Assembly: GCA_946480515.1 (NCBI GenBank)
Contig: CAMLKX010000058.1
Span: forward strand, 1 to 9,638
Origin: an uncultured Sphingomonadaceae bacterium
GTDB lineage: Bacteria > Pseudomonadota > Alphaproteobacteria > Sphingomonadales > Sphingomonadaceae
Reading direction: 5' to 3'
DNA: 9,638 bases
A program made the translations under genes and the position numbers. Positions 6,441 to 9,638 of the stretch are shown here, piece by piece (positions within the stretch are counted from its first letter, which is position 1; every line of letters begins with the position of its first letter). The notes beneath the pieces are model-generated. The model had not been told where the DNA came from. It did no database searches and saw nothing but the letters and a program-made list of their open reading frames with translations.

Positions 6441-7519
6441 AGCTGATCGTCCTCGGCCTCAGCCTGTCCTCCTCGTGGGGGAATGGACATGCGACCACCT
6501 ATCGGGCCTTGCTTGAAGCCTTCGCCAGGCGCGGCCACGAAGTGCTGTTTCTCGAGCGCGAAGTTCCCTGGTATGCCGACAACCGCGACCTTGACGACCC
6601 GGACTGGTGCCGGTTGCATTTCTACAAGGATCTCGCTGGCCTCGATCATTGGCGCGGCGAAATCTGCCGTGCGGATGCGGTGCTGGTCGGCTCCTATGTC
6701 CCGGATGGCGTTGAGGTCGGCCGCTTCGTTCAGGCGACCGCCCGCGGAGTGACCGCCTTTTACGACATCGACACGCCGGTCACGCTCGCCAAGCTGGAAC
6801 GTGGAGATTTCGAGTATCTCACGCCGGACCTGATCCCCGGATATGGTGTGTACTTCTCCTTCACCGGAGGACCCACTCTTGACCTGATCGAGCAGCGCTA
6901 CGGCTCGCCGGCGGCGCGAGCACTCTACTGCTCGGTCGATGCGGATGCCTATCGGCCACTGGAGGCTCCGAAGCGCTGGGACCTTACTTACCTAGGCACC
7001 TACAGCGATGATCGGCAACCGACGGTGGAGAGATTGCTCCTCAACGTTGCTCGCGCTCACCCCGAACGCCGCTTTGCCGTCGCCGGGCCGCAATATCCAA
7101 GCAGCATCGACTGGCCGGCCAATGTCGAGCGGATCGAGCATCTACCCCCGGCCGATCATCCGCGTTTCTATTCGCAATCCCGCTTCACGTTGAACGTCAC
7201 CCGGGCGGACATGATTCGCGCCGGCTGGTCGCCCTCCGTGCGGTTGTTCGAGGCCTCGGCCTGCGCCACTCCGATCATCTCGGATTGGTGGGAGGGTCTC
7301 GACGAGCTGCTTGAGCCGGAACGCGAAATCCTGGTCGCGAGAACCGGCGAAGATGTGATCGAAGCCTTCGCCCACGCTGACGCGAGTGCGATCGGTCTGG
7401 CCGCGCGCGAGCGTGTGCTCCGCGCACATACCGCCCCGCATCGGGCAGCGGCTCTGGAACAGCATTTTGAGCAAGCCGCGGAGGCGAAAGCGCAATCGAG
7501 GCTCGTCGCGGCAGAGTAA
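6437..7519 (+). CDS. CgeB-like glycosyltransferase (third of three)
   Basis: The 360-residue product is the closest visible relative of the gene before it. It begins MKLIVLGLSLSSSWGNG, with G17, A19 and R23 in the same positions. The middle has FYDIDTPVTLAKL (108-120) and FSFTGGPTLDLIEQRYG (140-156), followed by TYLGTYSDDRQ (184-194). The donor-side block runs through LNVTRADM (252-259), GWSPSVRLFEASACATPII (263-281) and WWEGLDELLEPEREILVAR (284-302). The ATGA start overlaps the previous stop. The conserved FY.D.DTPVTL and GGP elements suggest a functional transferase. In other genomes such proteins are often annotated only as hypothetical or CgeB. B. subtilis CgeB is linked to the spore surface glycan, but there is no reason to expect sporulation here. 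Confidence 0.86.
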   Translation: MKLIVLGLSLSSSWGNGHATTYRALLEAFARRGHEVLFLEREVPWYADNRDLDDPDWCRLHFYKDLAGLDHWRGEICRADAVLVGSYVPDGVEVGRFVQATARGVTAFYDIDTPVTLAKLERGDFEYLTPDLIPGYGVYFSFTGGPTLDLIEQRYGSPAARALYCSVDADAYRPLEAPKRWDLTYLGTYSDDRQPTVERLLLNVARAHPERRFAVAGPQYPSSIDWPANVERIEHLPPADHPRFYSQSRFTLNVTRADMIRAGWSPSVRLFEASACATPIISDWWEGLDELLEPEREILVARTGEDVIEAFAHADASAIGLAARERVLRAHTAPHRAAALEQHFEQAAEAKAQSRLVAAE

Positions 7520-7523
7520 GGCC

Positions 7524-9146
7524 GTGCTCGTCTATGGCGACCACTCCGAGACCTGCACCCCGCGGGAACGGCTGGCGCAGATTGAGCAGCAGCGCATCGA
7601 ACTGACTGCCTGCCCGCGAGGGATCGAGCGCCACGCCGCTCTGGTCTCCCTGTTCATCGATCTCGCAGGAGTGGCGCAGGGCGTGGCTGATGCGCTGCTC
7701 ACCGAAGAGGGTGACTGGCAAAGTCCGGCGGAAACGGCACTGCTAGACCAGCTGGTCGCGATCGCGCGAACGATGCTGCACAGCTGGCAGGCTGACGGCC
7801 AGTCTGATGCCCAGGTTGCTCCCATCATAGCACCGCGCGACCTTACAGAGACGATTTCCATTCGCCAGGCGGAAGGCTTCGCCCACTACGCCCTCTATCC
7901 CGAAGCGTTCGGTCAAGCGTGCAGCCGCTTGCACCTGATCGGCCCACCGGTGGTGATCGGCATCCGCAGCATCGGGACCGCCCTCGCCGCCGTTGTCGCG
8001 GCTGCACTGGATACGCCGCGTCTGTTCACAGTCCGGCCACGCGGCGATCCCTTTCACCGAACGCTACGGGTGGCCCCGTCGCTCGCACAGGCGTTGCTGA
8101 GCGAGCGAGACAGCCACTTCGTCGTCGTTGACGAAGGACCGGGGCTGTCGGGCAGCTCATTCGGAGCGGTTGCCGACTGGCTCGAGGAACACGGCGTCGA
8201 TCGAGAGCGGATTGCGTTCATGGCCAGCAATCCCACAGGTCCCGGAGCCAGTGCGAGCGAGCGCCACAAGCAACGATGGACCACCACGCAACGCGTGATC
8301 GCGCAAATGGACTTCGCTCCGCTCATCCGCCGATGGACTGGCGCGAGCCTCATCGAGGACATTTCAGGCGGACAATGGCGGCCACTGCGCTACGCCAGTG
8401 AAGATGAATGGCCGGCGGTCAATCCGGTGTGGGAACGGCGCAAATTCCTCGCCACATCTGACCGTGGACGCATTCTCGTCCGCTTTGCTGGCCTGGGTTC
8501 GATCGGCCGCCGCAAGCTGGAGATCGCTCAAGCGTTGCGCGGATGGGTCCCCCAAGCTCATGGGCTGGTGCACGGCTGGCTGGTCGAGGAGTGGCAGGAC
8601 GAAGCCCGCCCGGTCAGACCCTCCATCGACGAGTTTGACGCCTATCTCAACGCGCGCCGGCAGTTCGCCGCGCCTGCGGGCGCTTCCCTGGCCACCCTGG
8701 CACTGATGTCTCGAACCAATGTTCCGGAGCTGCTCGGCGACTGGCACCCTGATTGTGCTCCGCTTCAATCCATGGTGCAGCCGATCCGGATTGATGGCCA
8801 GATGGAACCGCAGGAATGGCTGCGCTCGCCCGGCGGCCGCCTGTTCAAAGCCGACGCGGTCGATCATCATGAGGCGCATGATCTGATCGGCTGCCAGGAT
8901 GTTGCGTGGGACGTTGCAGGCGCGATCGTCGAACTGTCACTCGACCCGGTCGAAGCGCAGCAGCTCGCGCAACGCTGCGGCAGCGATCCGGCGCTGCTCG
9001 ACCTCTATCTGCGCAGCTATTGCGCGTTCCGCATTGGCGCACACCGTCTGAGCGTTCAGATGACGGCGCATGATCCTGCTGAGGTTGCCCGTCACCGGCG
9101 CGAAGCGGATCGGGTCCAGAACCTGCTCGCGGCCTATCTGCGATAG
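7524..9146 (+). CDS. Unusual two-part protein: PRTase-like domain plus degenerate APH/choline-kinase-like domain
   Basis: I do not recognise a named family for this 540-residue protein. Residues 1-120 are helical in appearance. Residues about 140-260 look like a type I phosphoribosyltransferase fold: VVIGIRSIGTALAAVV (143-158) resembles the strand-loop-helix with the PRTase glycine turn, and VVVDEGPGLSGSSF (200-213) resembles the PRPP loop (DDxxxTGGT), with DE and SGSS in its place and one extra residue. In the C-terminal part, IDGQMEPQEWL (423-433) followed by GRLFKADAVDHHEAHDL (438-454) and DVAWDVAGA (459-467) aligns by eye with HGDLxPxNxL, the metal-binding DxE and the DPAWDLA region of APH/choline kinases, but the catalytic Asp is Gln and the Asn is Glu. 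The GTG start, four bases after the previous stop, is chosen because the frame upstream lies entirely inside the third transferase gene. Cytoplasmic; role unknown. Confidence 0.8.
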   Translation: MLVYGDHSETCTPRERLAQIEQQRIELTACPRGIERHAALVSLFIDLAGVAQGVADALLTEEGDWQSPAETALLDQLVAIARTMLHSWQADGQSDAQVAPIIAPRDLTETISIRQAEGFAHYALYPEAFGQACSRLHLIGPPVVIGIRSIGTALAAVVAAALDTPRLFTVRPRGDPFHRTLRVAPSLAQALLSERDSHFVVVDEGPGLSGSSFGAVADWLEEHGVDRERIAFMASNPTGPGASASERHKQRWTTTQRVIAQMDFAPLIRRWTGASLIEDISGGQWRPLRYASEDEWPAVNPVWERRKFLATSDRGRILVRFAGLGSIGRRKLEIAQALRGWVPQAHGLVHGWLVEEWQDEARPVRPSIDEFDAYLNARRQFAAPAGASLATLALMSRTNVPELLGDWHPDCAPLQSMVQPIRIDGQMEPQEWLRSPGGRLFKADAVDHHEAHDLIGCQDVAWDVAGAIVELSLDPVEAQQLAQRCGSDPALLDLYLRSYCAFRIGAHRLSVQMTAHDPAEVARHRREADRVQNLLAAYLR

Positions 9147-9638
9147 ATGCGGTCGAGCACCTCGGCCACCTCGACCAGCTGCTCGGCGGCGGAATCATAG
9201 CCTTCCCCGTCAGCAAGCCGCGCCGCCCAATCCACCGCGGCACGCCCGCCCCAATCCTCCTCGACCGGAGCCAGTTCTGCGCTGCTCGTGCCCTGCATTC
9301 TTTCCGCCACGAGACGATAAAAGGATCCATCGACGTTTCGCATCGCCGCCGCTCCGGAGGTGCCGTAGAATTCGGCCGAGATCACCGCCTCGCGGCCGGC
9401 AGGGAGCCGCCAGGAACAGGCCAGCCGGAGCACCGCTCCGCCTTTCAGAACCAAGGTGGCGACCGCGTAATCCTCAACCTGGCTTTCGAGCATTTGCATC
9501 GGCAGTCCTCCGGCGAACATCTCACTTTCGACGCGCTCGACCGTGTCACCGAAGATCCAAAGCGCGAGGTCGACGAGGTGAACTCCGAGGTCCATCACGC
9601 ATCCGCCGCCGGAAAGTGCCGGATCGTAGAACCAAACC
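9134..9638 (-). CDS. Gfo/Idh/MocA family oxidoreductase, C-terminal part (continues past the right edge)
   Basis: Only the last 167 codons are in the window; the frame stays open to the right edge, so the N-terminal NAD(P)-binding Rossmann domain lies outside. The visible part starts WFYDPALSGGGCVMDLGVHLVDLALW (about 2-27), written here by its key elements: the GGG turn, D16 and the conserved H20 of the GVHLVD motif, which is catalytic or substrate-binding in sugar oxidoreductases of this family. The rest is the usual beta-sheet C-terminal domain. Relatives oxidise or reduce sugars, inositols or nucleotide sugars. An internal GTG or ATG at 9593-9598 could mimic a start but lies in the middle of the conserved motif and is rejected. 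The gene is convergent with the glycan operon and its last 13 bases overlap that operon's final gene. Confidence 0.9.
   Translation of the reverse strand, partial: VWFYDPALSGGGCVMDLGVHLVDLALWIFGDTVERVESEMFAGGLPMQMLESQVEDYAVATLVLKGGAVLRLACSWRLPAGREAVISAEFYGTSGAAAMRNVDGSFYRLVAERMQGTSSAELAPVEEDWGGRAAVDWAARLADGEGYDSAAEQLVEVAEVLDRIYRR

Noticed and set aside
7386..7523. 46-residue N-terminal extension of the PRTase-like protein
   Set aside because: It would overlap the third CgeB-like gene by 134 bases and is Arg/Ser-rich in the way expected of an out-of-frame reading. The GTG four bases after that gene's stop fits the operon pattern.
9593..9598. GTG/ATG as the start of the minus-strand oxidoreductase
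   Set aside because: The frame remains open to the window edge and the upstream residues (WFYDPALSGGG) belong to the conserved family motif, so these are internal codons.

Overview
This window looks like part of a high-GC alphaproteobacterial chromosome. A Sphingomonadales-type organism is my best guess, from codon usage, tight operon packing and protein style; no marker gene proves it. It carries a surface-glycan or glycoconjugate biosynthesis locus. There are no transposases, tRNAs, rRNAs or CRISPR arrays.

Layout. Positions 1-48 hold nothing callable. A histidine-phosphatase gene lies on the minus strand (49-645). A 297-base divergent intergenic region (646-942) is clearly more AT-rich than the rest. 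It contains several short perfect palindromes, a possible ten-codon leader ORF with a good ribosome binding site, and two mutually exclusive small hairpins. From 943 a compact plus-strand operon of seven genes runs to 9146: an extended-SDR epimerase resembling dTDP-L-rhamnose 4-epimerases, a second extended SDR resembling CDP-paratose/tyvelose 2-epimerases, a GT4-type glycosyltransferase, three consecutive CgeB-like glycosyltransferases, and a 540-residue protein I read as a phosphoribosyltransferase-like domain followed by a degenerate aminoglycoside-phosphotransferase/choline-kinase-like domain. Five of the six internal junctions are stop/start overlaps (ATGA or TGATG) and the sixth is a 4-base gap, so the genes are very probably co-transcribed and translationally coupled. 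On the minus strand, a Gfo/Idh/MocA-type sugar oxidoreductase enters from the right edge and ends tail-to-tail with the operon, overlapping it by 13 bases.

How the genes may work together (inference). The two epimerases would make unusual nucleotide sugars, and the four glycosyltransferases would add sugars in sequence to an unknown acceptor. The PRTase/kinase-like protein would supply or modify a substrate, or regulate the pathway. The flanking phosphatase and the sugar oxidoreductase may also serve the pathway. No polymerase, flippase, ABC exporter or priming transferase is present, so the acceptor and product cannot be told from this window. The most unusual part is the module of three CgeB-like transferases followed by the PRTase/kinase-like protein.
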